A stretch of 64,000 bases of DNA from Streptomyces sp. M92 (GTDB taxonomy: Bacteria; Actinomycetota; Actinomycetes; Streptomycetales; Streptomycetaceae). A program made the translations under genes and the position numbers. Below, in pieces: positions 44,525-52,937 of the stretch; positions within the stretch are counted from its first letter, which is position 1; each line of letters opens with the position of its first letter. Location: assembly GCF_028473745.1 (NCBI RefSeq), contig NZ_CP101137.1, positions 4,030,001 to 4,094,000 of the forward strand, read 5' to 3'. A model generated the notes under the pieces. It had not been told where the DNA came from. It saw nothing but the letters and a program-made list of their open reading frames with translations, and did not search any database.

Positions 44525-45027
44525 CGGCCCGCCCCCTCGGCGGCCCGCCGGCCGGCCCTGGCGCGCAGCGAGCCGGTCGACCACCGGGTCACCGGCCCGA
44601 CGAACAGGAGGAACACGGCCACCGACACCGTCGCCCTGATCAGTGCCCCCGTCGTCGGCTCCAGCGGCTCGACCAGCCGGCCGGCCAGCAGGACCGTCCC
44701 CCCGGTAGCGATCGCGCCCCCGACGAAGGCGGCGAAGACCCGCCAGTCGCACCGCGAGTGGTGCAGCTGCACCCGGCTCCGCAAGTGCAACGCCCTGGCC
44801 AGCACGATCACCACCGCGCAGTAGCCGGCGAGCGCCAGCCAGACGCCCCACTGGGGCAGATCGAGGCTGATGACGGTCAGGAAACCCCACATGACCGCGG
44901 CCATCGCCCAGGTCGCGCCGGGCTTGCCGGACGCCGACCGTTCGACCTCGTCGTACACCCGCTCCTGCGGCACGCGGATGCGCTGCAGGTCCCTCCAAGC
45001 CTGTTCGGTATCGACCGGTGTGCCCAC
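44521..45027 (-). CDS. Membrane protein of the exporter operon
   Basis: 168 residues with four hydrophobic segments: WAMAAVMWGFLTVISLDL, WGVWLALAGYCAVVIVLARA, VFAAFVGGAIATGGTVLLAG and TVSVAVFLLFVGPVTRW. No family recognised. GTG 45027 has GGGAGGG 8 nt upstream; longer readings up to 45108 would run through the operator and are less likely. First gene of the operon; GTGA overlap with the regulator. Confidence 0.75.
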   Translation of the reverse strand: MGTPVDTEQAWRDLQRIRVPQERVYDEVERSASGKPGATWAMAAVMWGFLTVISLDLPQWGVWLALAGYCAVVIVLARALHLRSRVQLHHSRCDWRVFAAFVGGAIATGGTVLLAGRLVEPLEPTTGALIRATVSVAVFLLFVGPVTRWSTGSLRARAGRRAAEGAGR

Positions 45028-45064
45028 GGCCACCGCCCTCCCGTCCGTGTTTCCGTCCCTCGTT

Positions 45065-45100
45065 ACTTTCCTGTCGGGAAAGTTACCGTTGACTTTCCCG
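45065..45100. promoter_or_regulatory. Operator with three ACTTTCC/GGAAAGT half-sites
   Basis: CGGGAAAGT (45075-45083) and ACTTTCCCG (45092-45100) form a perfect 9-bp inverted repeat with 8-nt spacer. A further ACTTTCC at 45065-45071 makes a second, overlapping inverted repeat with GGAAAGT and a 5-nt gap. It lies 38-73 nt upstream of the operon start. Likely binding site of the operon's winged-helix regulator. Confidence 0.7.
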
Positions 45101-45141
45101 GTGGGCAAGCCGGCCGGGGCGGACTCCGTACGGGACTCGTG

Positions 45142-45654
45142 TCAGGTGCCGGGTGCGGTGGCCGACCGCAGCACGATGCAGCCCGAGTCCCACCACGGCA
45201 GACCCGCGCGCACGTCGCTCAGTCGGCGTTCCGTGTAGTCGGGGATCGTCTCGGGAACTCCCTCGGCGTCGAGGAGGTGGAACTCCGCCGCCTTGCCCGC
45301 GACGGACAGCAGGCCGTCCGGGAACAGGGCGAGTTCCATCCGTACGCCCTTCCTGGACGCCGACGGCGTACTCGACGTGATGGCGAAGTTGAGCAGCTCA
45401 CGCTCCAGCGGTTCCTCGCTCCACTCGAACGACGCCAGTCCGCGGACCGTGAGCAGGGCGGCGTTGCCCGTGCGGTACTGCAGGGCCGTGCGCATGTCGA
45501 GAAGCAGCCCGACCCGCCCGGTGAGGGGGCACATCCGGCAGTCGAGAAGGCCGACGTCCTGCAACGCGTCGGGCTCCCGCAGCGGGTCCCAGACGAACGG
45601 AGCGGCCGACGCGTCGCCCCCGGCGCCGGTGAAGAGGTCTTCGATGGTGATCAT
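45142..45654 (-). CDS. Conserved hypothetical protein
   Basis: 170 residues, soluble and acidic, without membrane segment or signal. Two parts can be seen: VGLLLDMRTALQYRTGNAAL with ASFEWSEEP, and MELALFPDGLLSVAGKAAEF. I do not recognise the family. It is transcribed toward the exporter operon, 115 bp upstream of it, so could be part of a longer transcript. Confidence 0.7.
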   Translation of the reverse strand: MITIEDLFTGAGGDASAAPFVWDPLREPDALQDVGLLDCRMCPLTGRVGLLLDMRTALQYRTGNAALLTVRGLASFEWSEEPLERELLNFAITSSTPSASRKGVRMELALFPDGLLSVAGKAAEFHLLDAEGVPETIPDYTERRLSDVRAGLPWWDSGCIVLRSATAPGT

Positions 45655-45721
45655 GGAACTCCGCTGAAGCCGTGCTTGTCCTCCGCTTCAGTAGATCATG
45701 TGTGCGAGCGGGTGGGGCTCG

Positions 45722-46060
45722 TCAGTGCTCGTACGCGACGACGGTGTCCAGGCCCGCGTGCTTCAGTGTCCGGTGAACGGCCGGACGGGCCCCGCGCACG
45801 GTGATCGTGACCGGTTCCTCGGCCCGGGTGGCCGCGCGCAGCAGCGCGTAGGCGCACGCCAGGTCGATGTGGTCCAGCCCGCTCATGTCCAGCGTCCAGG
45901 CGGTCGGCTCCACCAGACGGTGGTCGAGGAGCAGTTCCTCCAGTACGCGCAGCGCGGGGGCGTCCAGGGCGCCGGAGAAGGCCAGCACGGCGTGCCGCCC
46001 GTCCGCCTCGACGATCCTCACGGGGGCGACGGTGTTCGGGTGGCGAGGGTCGACGGTCAC
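45722..46060 (-). CDS. STAS-domain anti-sigma factor antagonist
   Basis: 112 residues; ALDAPALRVLEELLLDHRLV, WTLDMSGLDHIDLACAYALL is a STAS fold (SpoIIAA-like). The segment normally carrying the phosphorylatable Ser (DLSGLxFxDSSG) reads DMSGLDHIDLACA, so that Ser is absent, suggesting it is not regulated by phosphorylation there. GTG 46060 has GAGGAGG upstream. It could bind an anti-sigma factor; the ATPase gene at 48812 is a nearby candidate of that type, but linkage is speculative. Confidence 0.8.
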   Translation of the reverse strand: MTVDPRHPNTVAPVRIVEADGRHAVLAFSGALDAPALRVLEELLLDHRLVEPTAWTLDMSGLDHIDLACAYALLRAATRAEEPVTITVRGARPAVHRTLKHAGLDTVVAYEH

Positions 46061-46218
46061 GACGGCCTCCTCGGCGACACAGGGTGGGCGTACGTGTGGG
46101 CGTGCGTGCTCCCATTGTCCCCCAGCCGCGCCGGGAACGAAGGTCCGGAATAGTCGCGGGCACCTCAGCGCTTTGACATGAGCGGTACGACGGTGCGGCG
46201 AAGGGCTGGTGAGCGCTG

Positions 46219-47721
46219 ATGTCAGGCCGGACGAATCCGGTGGTCCGTACGCCCCACGGGGCCGTGCGCGGCAGGTACGAGCACGGTGTCGCCGTGTTCC
46301 GGGGCATCCCGTACGCCGCCCCGCCCTTCGGCCCCCGCCGGTTCCGGCCCCCGGAGCCGCCCGAGCCCTGGACCGGAGTACGCGACGCCACCGCATTCGG
46401 CCCGACGGCACCCAAGCCCCCGTACTCCGAGGCGTTCGCCCGCTACCTCTCCGACCCCGTGATCCCCGGCGACGACTGCCTCAACCTCAACGTCTGGACC
46501 CCCGACCCGGCCCCCGCCGCCCGCCTGCCGGTCCTGGTCTGGCTGCACGGCGGCGCCCTGACCAGGGGCTCCTCCGCCGTCCCCGTCTACGACGGCCGTA
46601 CCTTCGCCCGCGACGGAGTGGTCTGCGTCTCGATCAACTACCGACTGGGTGTCGAAGGCTACGGCCTGTTCCCCGACGCCCCCGCCAACGCCGGCCTGCG
46701 CGACCAGCTCGCCGCCCTGGAATGGGTACGGGACTCCATCACGGCCTTCGGCGGCGACCCCGGCCGGGTGACGGTCGCCGGTCAGTCGGCCGGTGCGATC
46801 AGCACCGGCGCCCTCCTCGCCGCCCCGCGCGCCCGGGGCCTCTTCCGGCGGGCCGTGCTCCAGAGCGGCGCACCCGAGGCCGCCGACCGCGACAAGGTAC
46901 GGCGCATGGTCCGCCGCATGGCCGCCCGCCTCAGAGTCCCCGCCACCGCCGAGGCCTTCGCCGCCGCCGACCGGGCCGACCTGCTGCGCGCCCAGGCCGA
47001 CGTGGGCCGGTTCAGCAGCCCGGTGCTGGGCGGCCCGGCCTTCGGGATCGTCGTCGACGGGGACGTGCTGCCGTGCGACCCGCTGGAGGCGCTGGTCGAG
47101 GGCGACGCGGCGCTCGGCGTCGACCTGATGATGGGCTGGACCCGCGACGAGTACCGGCTCTGGCTGGTCCCCGGCGGCCTCCTCGAACGCGTCGACCGGC
47201 TCGGCGCCGTCGCCCTCGCCGGAGCCCGCGCCCGTTGCCACTGCGGCAACGAGGTCGTGCGCGGCTACCGCGCGCTGCGCCCCGGCGCCGGCGCCGCCGA
47301 GACCGTCGGCCAGCTGGTCACCGACCACCTGCTCCGGCTCCCGATGCACCGGGTGGCCGACGCGCGGCCCGGCTCCTCGTACGTCTACGAGTTCGCCTGG
47401 CCATCCAACCTGCCCGGCCTCGGCGCCTGCCACGCCCTGGAGCTGGGCTTCGTCTTCGACTCCGGGCACCACCCGGACTCACGGCGGCTCGCGGGCGAGG
47501 GCGCTCCGCGGGAACTGGCCGACGCGATGCACGGGGCGTGGGTGCGGTTCGTCGAGACCGGCGACCCGGGGTGGCAGGCGTGGGACGCCACGCACCCCGT
47601 GCGGGTCTTCGGGGACGGCACCCCGCACACGGCGTACGGTCCGCACGACGCGGAGTTCGACCTGTGGAAGGCCGACGTCACCATGCGAGGAATGCGGTCC
47701 AGGTTGCTGGCGCGACGGTGA
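46219..47721 (+). CDS. Type-B carboxylesterase
   Basis: 500 residues, alpha/beta hydrolase of the COesterase group. Oxyanion hole WLHGGALTRGS, nucleophile elbow VTVAGQSAGAIS, catalytic acid region WTRDEYRLW, and His in GACHALELGFVF. No signal peptide, so cytoplasmic. Hydrolyses carboxyl esters; substrate unknown. Its last 44 bp overlap the convergent DUF397 gene. Confidence 0.92.
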   Translation: MSGRTNPVVRTPHGAVRGRYEHGVAVFRGIPYAAPPFGPRRFRPPEPPEPWTGVRDATAFGPTAPKPPYSEAFARYLSDPVIPGDDCLNLNVWTPDPAPAARLPVLVWLHGGALTRGSSAVPVYDGRTFARDGVVCVSINYRLGVEGYGLFPDAPANAGLRDQLAALEWVRDSITAFGGDPGRVTVAGQSAGAISTGALLAAPRARGLFRRAVLQSGAPEAADRDKVRRMVRRMAARLRVPATAEAFAAADRADLLRAQADVGRFSSPVLGGPAFGIVVDGDVLPCDPLEALVEGDAALGVDLMMGWTRDEYRLWLVPGGLLERVDRLGAVALAGARARCHCGNEVVRGYRALRPGAGAAETVGQLVTDHLLRLPMHRVADARPGSSYVYEFAWPSNLPGLGACHALELGFVFDSGHHPDSRRLAGEGAPRELADAMHGAWVRFVETGDPGWQAWDATHPVRVFGDGTPHTAYGPHDAEFDLWKADVTMRGMRSRLLARR

Positions 47722-47911
47722 CGGTGTCTCCGACGGTTGTTTTGGAGTCGCGGATGTGGATGGAGGTGGGGGCGGTGGCTACTTCAACGCAGGCCCCGCC
47801 CTCGCTTCCGCTGTAGCTGGACTTGCGCCACTCGTAGGCGACTTCGATGCAGTTGCCGCCCTCGTCGCCGCTGTAGCTCGACTTGAACCACCGAAGTGCG
47901 GTGCTGCTCAT
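47678..47911 (-). CDS. DUF397 protein with a duplicated motif
   Basis: 77 residues. Most DUF397 proteins have a single W-x-KSSYSG motif; here it occurs twice: RWFKSSYSGDEGGNCIEVAY and EWRKSSYSGSEGGACVEVAT. The end (IHIRDSK) is the normal DUF397 tail. DUF397 proteins are the small partners of WhiJ-like XRE regulators. ATG 47911 overlaps the XRE gene stop by ATGA. It shares its 3' end with the esterase gene on the other strand. Confidence 0.88.
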   Translation of the reverse strand: MSSTALRWFKSSYSGDEGGNCIEVAYEWRKSSYSGSEGGACVEVATAPTSIHIRDSKTTVGDTVTVAPATWTAFLAW

Positions 47912-48726
47912 TGCTCTCCCAAGAGACGGTCCAGCAGGTCCCTCGTGTCCTCGGGCGTGAGGGCCTGTGACCGCAGCATCGCACACTTCTGCGTGAGGAT
48001 CGCCACCTCGTCAGGGTCCGCGATCAGTTGACTGCCGCGCTGGTTCTCTGTGTAGGCGAGCCGTTGGTGTTCAGGTGTCTCCAGCAAGACGAACGGGCCA
48101 TTGAGCCCGGCGTGACTCGTCCGGTCCAGCGGTAACACCTGAAGCATGAGCCCAGGCAGCTCGGAGCACGCACGAAGGTGCCGGAGTTGTTCCATCCACA
48201 CCTGTCGTCCGCCGACAGGCGCACGTACGACCGGTTCCCAGACCACGAAGCAAGTGATCGGTGGCTCCTTGCCCTGCAGGATTCCCTGACGCTCGATGCG
48301 TGCCGCAACGAGACGGGCGATCGTGTCACCGTCGTAGACCGGCACGCGACTGCGGAACACCGCCCACGCGTACCCCTCCGTCTGGAGGAGCCCCGGCAGT
48401 ACCTGGTTCTCGTACGACGAGATCGCGATGGCCTCCCGCTCCCTGTCCAGGAACTCCTCCGCCCACAACGGAACCAGATCCACCTCCGGCATCCTGCTCA
48501 ACGCAGTGGACAACGCCCCCTTGGTGTCCAGGAGTTCGTCGAGCTGCTCGGCGAGATCCGGCTTCAGTGGGCGCCTGCCCTGTTCGATCGAGGCGATCTG
48601 CTGCTCGCCGATGACGAACCGTTCGCCCAGCGACCTCTGGGTGTGCCCGGCGGCCTGGCGGTAGAGGGCGAGCAGCGCCCCCACCATCTTCATCGCGGAG
48701 GCGTTCCTCCGTGTCGTCGTGCCCAT
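47908..48726 (-). CDS. XRE-family (WhiJ-like) regulator with DUF5753
   Basis: 272 residues. HTH at residues about 15-65 (GALLALYRQAAGHTQRSLGE, IGEQQIASIEQGRRP), then the DUF5753 sensor (SYENQVLPGLLQTEGYAWAV, ARIERQGILQGKEPP, PFVLLETPEHQRLAYTEN). Such proteins, with DUF397 partners, regulate development and antibiotic production in Streptomyces. ATG 48726 starts at MGTTTRRN; an upstream ATG would add a non-homologous tail. Divergent from the ATPase gene. Confidence 0.92.
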   Translation of the reverse strand: MGTTTRRNASAMKMVGALLALYRQAAGHTQRSLGERFVIGEQQIASIEQGRRPLKPDLAEQLDELLDTKGALSTALSRMPEVDLVPLWAEEFLDREREAIAISSYENQVLPGLLQTEGYAWAVFRSRVPVYDGDTIARLVAARIERQGILQGKEPPITCFVVWEPVVRAPVGGRQVWMEQLRHLRACSELPGLMLQVLPLDRTSHAGLNGPFVLLETPEHQRLAYTENQRGSQLIADPDEVAILTQKCAMLRSQALTPEDTRDLLDRLLGEQ

Positions 48727-48811
48727 GAGGTCGAACTCCCCACCCGACCGCGTACGTTCACCGTCGCGCACCCGTACAGGTCGGCTGTACGGCCGTGCGC
48801 TCTGTCTCATC

Positions 48812-49249
48812 ATGGCCACGGAGCGTGACCCTCGTCACGTGAACAACGAAAATCAACCCCCGTCCCCACGCGAGCGCTTCTACCGCCGGGAGCGCCGGTC
48901 CGTCCCCGCCGCACGGGCGTTCGCACGCGAGGCGCTCGCCGCGTGGGGTGTGCGCGAGCGCGCGGACGATGTCGTGCTGTGCGTCAGTGAACTGGCCACC
49001 AACGCATTGGTGCACGGCGTGCCGCCCGGCCGTGGTTTCCTGCTCCGGCTGCTGCCCTTGGCGGAAGGCGGCGTACGCGTCGAGGTGCACGACAGCGGGG
49101 ACGGCGTGCCGGCTGTGCCACTGGTGCTCGGGGCGGAGTGGAGCGAGGGAGGCCGTGGCCTGTTGCTCGTGTCGGAACTGGCCGGCAAATGGGGCGTCGG
49201 GGAGCGGGACCCCGGCAAGGTCACGTGGTGCGAGCTGGGTGATGCGTAG
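48812..49249 (+). CDS. RsbW-like ATP-binding protein (anti-sigma kinase type)
   Basis: 145 residues, HATPase_c fold of the SpoIIAB/RsbW kind. N box VLCVSELATNALVHG, G1 EVHDSGDGVP, G2 SEGGRGLLLVSELA. Such small proteins are found with DUF397/XRE genes in Streptomyces (AbaA/WhiJ-type clusters). The start is uncertain: ATG 48812 or GTG 48839; neither has a clear ribosome site. It runs toward the large inverted repeat. Confidence 0.85.
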   Translation: MATERDPRHVNNENQPPSPRERFYRRERRSVPAARAFAREALAAWGVRERADDVVLCVSELATNALVHGVPPGRGFLLRLLPLAEGGVRVEVHDSGDGVPAVPLVLGAEWSEGGRGLLLVSELAGKWGVGERDPGKVTWCELGDA

Positions 49250-50002
49250 GGCATTGGAGGAGTGACCGTTGGGGCCGCCCGCTTCCTTGGCAGTGTCGTG
49301 CCTCCGCGACCCGAGTAAAGGGCGCTGCGCGTCGCCTTCGGCGATCGGCCTGCGGCCGACCCTTGACTCGGCTCGCTCCACCACGGGTCAGAAGCGAGCG
49401 AGCGGCCCGGAAAGACGGGTGGCCGAACCGGGTTCACGGTCAGCCGTCCCCTGCGTACGCACCCGGCGACGGCGGTACGCGCTCGCGCCTCGCCAGCACG
49501 CCGCCCCGGCTCAGCGGCTAACCCCCGGTGGGCGGTACGCACCAGCCCTGGTGGCGGCACGCCACGCCGTCCCAGCGGCCAACCCGGGCGGGCACCACAG
49601 GACCACCCCCGGACCACCCTCCAAAAATGGATGACACTTCGGCCCGAAGTGTCATCCATTTTCCAGACCACCCCCGACCCGCAGCTCCCCCGCCCTCAAT
49701 CCACTCCCACTCCTCCTCACCACCCACCCGCCGTTCGCCGCTGAGCCGAGGCGGCGTGCCGGCGAGACGCTGACGCGCCCCGCACGCCCAACGCGTACGC
49801 AGCCGGCGGAAGGGACCGACGCACCCAGGCCACCCGTTCCCCTCCGGCCGCCCGCACGCTTCTCACCCGTGCTGGAGCGGGCCGAGTCAAGGGTGGGCCG
49901 CAGGCCCATCGGCGCAGCCGACGCGACCGCAGGGAGCGCCCTTTACTCGGCTCGCGGAAGCACGACACTGGCCAAGAAGCGGGCGGCCCCACGGCCACTT
50001 CA
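49250..50002. repeat. Large imperfect inverted repeat around a 39-bp perfect palindrome
   Basis: No gene. Arms 49271-49522 and 49733-49990 are diverged inverted copies of one sequence (roughly 80% alike by eye). Aligned landmarks: GGGGCCGCCCGCTTC/GAAGCGGGCGGCCCC at the outer ends, CAGTGTCGTGC/GCACGACACTG, GAGTAAAGGGCGCT/AGCGCCCTTTACTC, CTGCGTACGC/GCGTACGCAG. Between the arms, two short tandem-like units around CAGCGGCYAACCC and a 39-bp palindrome are present. It lies between convergent genes. Confidence 0.85.
49624..49662. terminator. Perfect 39-bp palindrome, probable bidirectional terminator
   Basis: Arms 49624-49642 and 49644-49662 are perfect 19-bp inverted copies around one central C. 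The hairpin contains GGATGACACTTCGG and is flanked by A4/T4, so it looks like an intrinsic terminator on either strand. It is much AT-richer than the surroundings. Confidence 0.85.
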
Positions 50003-50596
50003 TCAACGAGGTCCAGCAGTTCCTGCATTCCGTCCCCGCCACCGGGCGCACAGCACTACGCCCCCGACCGCCGCCAAGCCCACCACCGCGGCCGCGATCA
50101 CGCGCCCCAGCCCGCCCCCGGCACCGCTCACCGGAACCACCGTGGCAACCAGCACCACGCCCGCCCCGGCGCAGGCCGCGACCGCTTCCGCCCACACGCG
50201 CCCGGTCCCGCGCCCCCAACGCCACGGCCAGGTCTCACTCGTCACCAGGTAGGCGACCAGCAGCGCTACCACGCAGGCGCCTTCCCACCAGGCAGGATCG
50301 CCGGAGGACGCCGCGACGACCACGACACCGCCCGCCAGCACCGTCGTACGGTGGCGCAGCAGGCGGTACGACCACCGCGCGGACTCCAGCGACGGGCGCC
50401 GGTCCAGGGACGGCGCCGCCCACACCGCGAACGCGACCGCGCACCCGAACAGGACGGCGTCCGGCGCACCGCTCACCGTCGCCCACGGCCGCCACGCCAT
50501 CGCGAGGGCCGCCGCGCCCAGCACCCGCACCGGCAGGGTGCCGGCCCAGTACCCCAGGTACTCGCGGAAACCGACCCGTGCGTCGAGCATCGTCAT
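50003..50596 (-). CDS. Membrane protein, last gene of the MoxR operon
   Basis: 197 residues with about five hydrophobic segments (VRVLGAAALAMAW, AVLFGCAVAFAVWAAP, VLAGGVVVVAASS, ACVVALLVAYLVTSE, VVLVATVVPVSG and LGRVIAAAVVGLAAVGGVVL). No family recognised. ATG overlaps the DUF58 gene stop (ATGA). Confidence 0.75.
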   Translation of the reverse strand: MTMLDARVGFREYLGYWAGTLPVRVLGAAALAMAWRPWATVSGAPDAVLFGCAVAFAVWAAPSLDRRPSLESARWSYRLLRHRTTVLAGGVVVVAASSGDPAWWEGACVVALLVAYLVTSETWPWRWGRGTGRVWAEAVAACAGAGVVLVATVVPVSGAGGGLGRVIAAAVVGLAAVGGVVLCARWRGRNAGTAGPR

Positions 50597-51930
50597 CCCG
50601 CGCGCCCCCTTCCACCGATCCGGCCCGACAGCAGCGGCGCCAGGGCCAGGTCCAACGACTCACCCACGACGTGCCGCACCACCGGCACCCCGCTGTCCCG
50701 CAGGGCGAAACGCATCGCGTCCCGCTCCGCGTGCCACAGCCGCAGCCCCAGCTCGCCCGCCGTGTCCCCGGGCTCGACCTGCGGGTCGCCGCTCGGGATC
50801 TCCACGACGACCGGGCGGCGCCCGCGCTCCTGGAGATCGCGCAGCACCTTCAGCATCCGTGCGTCGCTCAGCGGCGTGAACACGTACACGAGCGCTCCCT
50901 CCGGCAGCGCGGGCGGCGGCAGCCGCTCCAGGCCGGGCGCGTCGAAGCGGCGGTCCTTGCGCACGTCGAGGACGCTCTCCACGATGCGGTAGAAGGCCGC
51001 GTCGCCGGTGCCCGGCGCCAGCCACCGCGTGGTGCCGCCGGTCGAGACGACCCCCACCCGGTCGTGGGTGCGCAGGTAGGCCCGGGTGAGTCCGGTGGCG
51101 GCGCGCACCGTCTCGTCCAGGGACGACAGCCCGGTCACCGGGTCGACGACGTCCCCGAACGCGTCGATCAGCATCACCGTGTCGGCGGCCCGCTCGGCCG
51201 CGAAGCGGTGCAGCTGCACGGACCCGCGCCGGGTCGTCGACGGCCAGTGGATGCGCCGCTGCCGTTCCCCGGGCACCCAGGGGGCCACTCCGATGACCTC
51301 GACGCCCTCCCCGGCCTGCGGCGAGGCGTGCTCGCCGAGCCGCTGCGGCAGCCGTACCGGGATCGGGGTGAACCGCGCCTGCGCGGCGTGCGGGAAGACG
51401 GCCACCTCCTGCTCCGCCACCCGCACGGTGCGGCGCACGGTGCCCCCGGCGTCGTACACGTCGAGGTCCACCGGGCCGAGCGACCAGCGGCCCCAGTGCA
51501 GCGCGGTGTGGCGCAGCGTGACGGACGACGGGCCGACGACCACCTCGTCGAGCCGCAGGCCGGGGCCGAGCGTGACGCCGGGGTCGAGGCGGACGGCGTC
51601 CCCGTCGTGGGCCACCGAGACGCGCAGGGTGACGGTGTCGCCCTCGAAGCAGCGGCTCGGTTCGACGGTCGCCGTCGTCTCGACGCGCCGGGGGTGCCGG
51701 GTGCGGGGCAGTGCCAGCGCCAGCAGCACCAGCGGTGCCGCCGCGAGCGCCAGCAGCCAGGCCCGCCCGGTGAGCAGTGCGGCCGACAGCGCGACGACGG
51801 CGACGGTCAGCAGGCGCAGCGTCCGCTCGCTCGGGCGCGGCCCGGAGGGCGGCGGTGGCGGTGGCTGCGCCGCCTCGGTGCGCCCCTCCAGGGCGCGGAC
51901 CACCCCGGCGTCCGGTGGCGGCGCGGTCAT
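50593..51930 (-). CDS. DUF58 protein
   Basis: 445 residues. Pro-rich start, two membrane helices (LRLLTVAVVALSAALLTGRA and WLLALAAAPLVLLALAL), then a beta-rich region and the DUF58 core (EGVEVIGVAPWVPGERQRRI, HWPSTTRRGSVQLHRFAAER) followed by a von Willebrand-like fold (VMLIDAFG). DUF58 proteins work with MoxR ATPases in assembling or activating complexes. ATGA overlaps with both neighbours. Confidence 0.9.
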   Translation of the reverse strand: MTAPPPDAGVVRALEGRTEAAQPPPPPPSGPRPSERTLRLLTVAVVALSAALLTGRAWLLALAAAPLVLLALALPRTRHPRRVETTATVEPSRCFEGDTVTLRVSVAHDGDAVRLDPGVTLGPGLRLDEVVVGPSSVTLRHTALHWGRWSLGPVDLDVYDAGGTVRRTVRVAEQEVAVFPHAAQARFTPIPVRLPQRLGEHASPQAGEGVEVIGVAPWVPGERQRRIHWPSTTRRGSVQLHRFAAERAADTVMLIDAFGDVVDPVTGLSSLDETVRAATGLTRAYLRTHDRVGVVSTGGTTRWLAPGTGDAAFYRIVESVLDVRKDRRFDAPGLERLPPPALPEGALVYVFTPLSDARMLKVLRDLQERGRRPVVVEIPSGDPQVEPGDTAGELGLRLWHAERDAMRFALRDSGVPVVRHVVGESLDLALAPLLSGRIGGRGRAG

Positions 51931-52937
51931 GACGGGGCGTTGGCGACGGTGGCGGCCGTGCGCCGGGTCGTCGGCGTGGCGACACCGCCGACGATCTCGC
52001 GCAGCACGTCGTCCGTGGACACCTCGCGCACCCACAACTCGGGCCGCAGCGACACCCGGTGGGCCAGCGCCGGCACCGCGAGGGCCTTCACGTCCTCCGG
52101 GACGACGTAGTCGCGGCCGTCCAGCACGGCGCGGGCGCGCGCCAGCTGGACCAGGGCGAGCCCGCCGCGCGGTGAGGAGCCGATGCTGATCTGGGGGTGG
52201 TCGCGGGTCGCGCCGACGAGGGCGACGGCGTACTCCAGCAGGTCGTCGTCGATCTCCACGCGTTCCACGACGGCGCGCCACGCCCTGACGTCGGCCGGTC
52301 CCGCGAGGCTTTCGAGGACGGCCTCGGGCGCGGCCCGGTCGATCCGGGCCCGCAGCATCGCCAGTTCCTGCCCGGCGGTCAGGTAGCCCATCCGCACGCG
52401 CAGCTGGAACCGGTCGAGCTGCGCCTCGGGCAGGGAGTACGTGCCCTCGTACTCCACCGGGTTGGCGGTCGCGATGACGACGAACGGGTCGGCGAGTGGG
52501 CGGGTCTCGCCGTCCACCGTCACCTGTGACTCGGCCATCGCCTCCAGCAGCGCGGCCTGCGTCTTGGGCGGCGTCCGGTTGATCTCGTCGGCGAGCAGGA
52601 GGTTGGTGAAGACGGGCCCGGGGTGGAAGACCATCTCACCGGTGCGCTGGTCGTACAGCGGTGTTCCGGTGACGTCCGACGGCAGCAGGTCGGGCGTGAA
52701 CTGGACGCGGCGGAAGTCCAGGCCGAGGGTGGTGGCGAAGGACCGTGCGAGGAGGGTCTTGCCGAGCCCCGGCAGGTCTTCGAGGAGGACGTGGCCGCCG
52801 GCCAGTACGCCCAGCATCACCTGTTCGAGGGCGTCCGGCTTGCCGACGACGGCGCGGCCTATCTCGCGCAGTACGGCGCCGGCCTGCTCGCCGACCTGTT
52901 CGGCGGTGCGAAGCTGGGGCGTGGGGTCAGTCGTCAC
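51927..52937 (-). CDS. MoxR-family AAA+ ATPase
   Basis: 336 residues. Walker A VLLEDLPGLGKTLLARSFAT, Walker B LLADEINRTPPKTQAALLEA, sensor 1 VIATANPVEYEGTYSLPEAQ, C-terminal lid (LQVARARAV-like helices). Chaperone-type ATPase that acts on DUF58 or VWA-type partners. Coupled by ATGA to genes on both sides. Confidence 0.94.
   Translation of the reverse strand: MTTDPTPQLRTAEQVGEQAGAVLREIGRAVVGKPDALEQVMLGVLAGGHVLLEDLPGLGKTLLARSFATTLGLDFRRVQFTPDLLPSDVTGTPLYDQRTGEMVFHPGPVFTNLLLADEINRTPPKTQAALLEAMAESQVTVDGETRPLADPFVVIATANPVEYEGTYSLPEAQLDRFQLRVRMGYLTAGQELAMLRARIDRAAPEAVLESLAGPADVRAWRAVVERVEIDDDLLEYAVALVGATRDHPQISIGSSPRGGLALVQLARARAVLDGRDYVVPEDVKALAVPALAHRVSLRPELWVREVSTDDVLREIVGGVATPTTRRTAATVANAPS

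Noticed and set aside
45028..45108. Upstream start of the exporter-operon membrane protein at 45108
   Set aside because: It would translate through the inverted-repeat operator, and a strong ribosome site precedes GTG 45027.
49271..49990. Insertion sequence
   Set aside because: Although it is a large inverted repeat, no transposase or remnant is between the arms and no target duplication was noticed.
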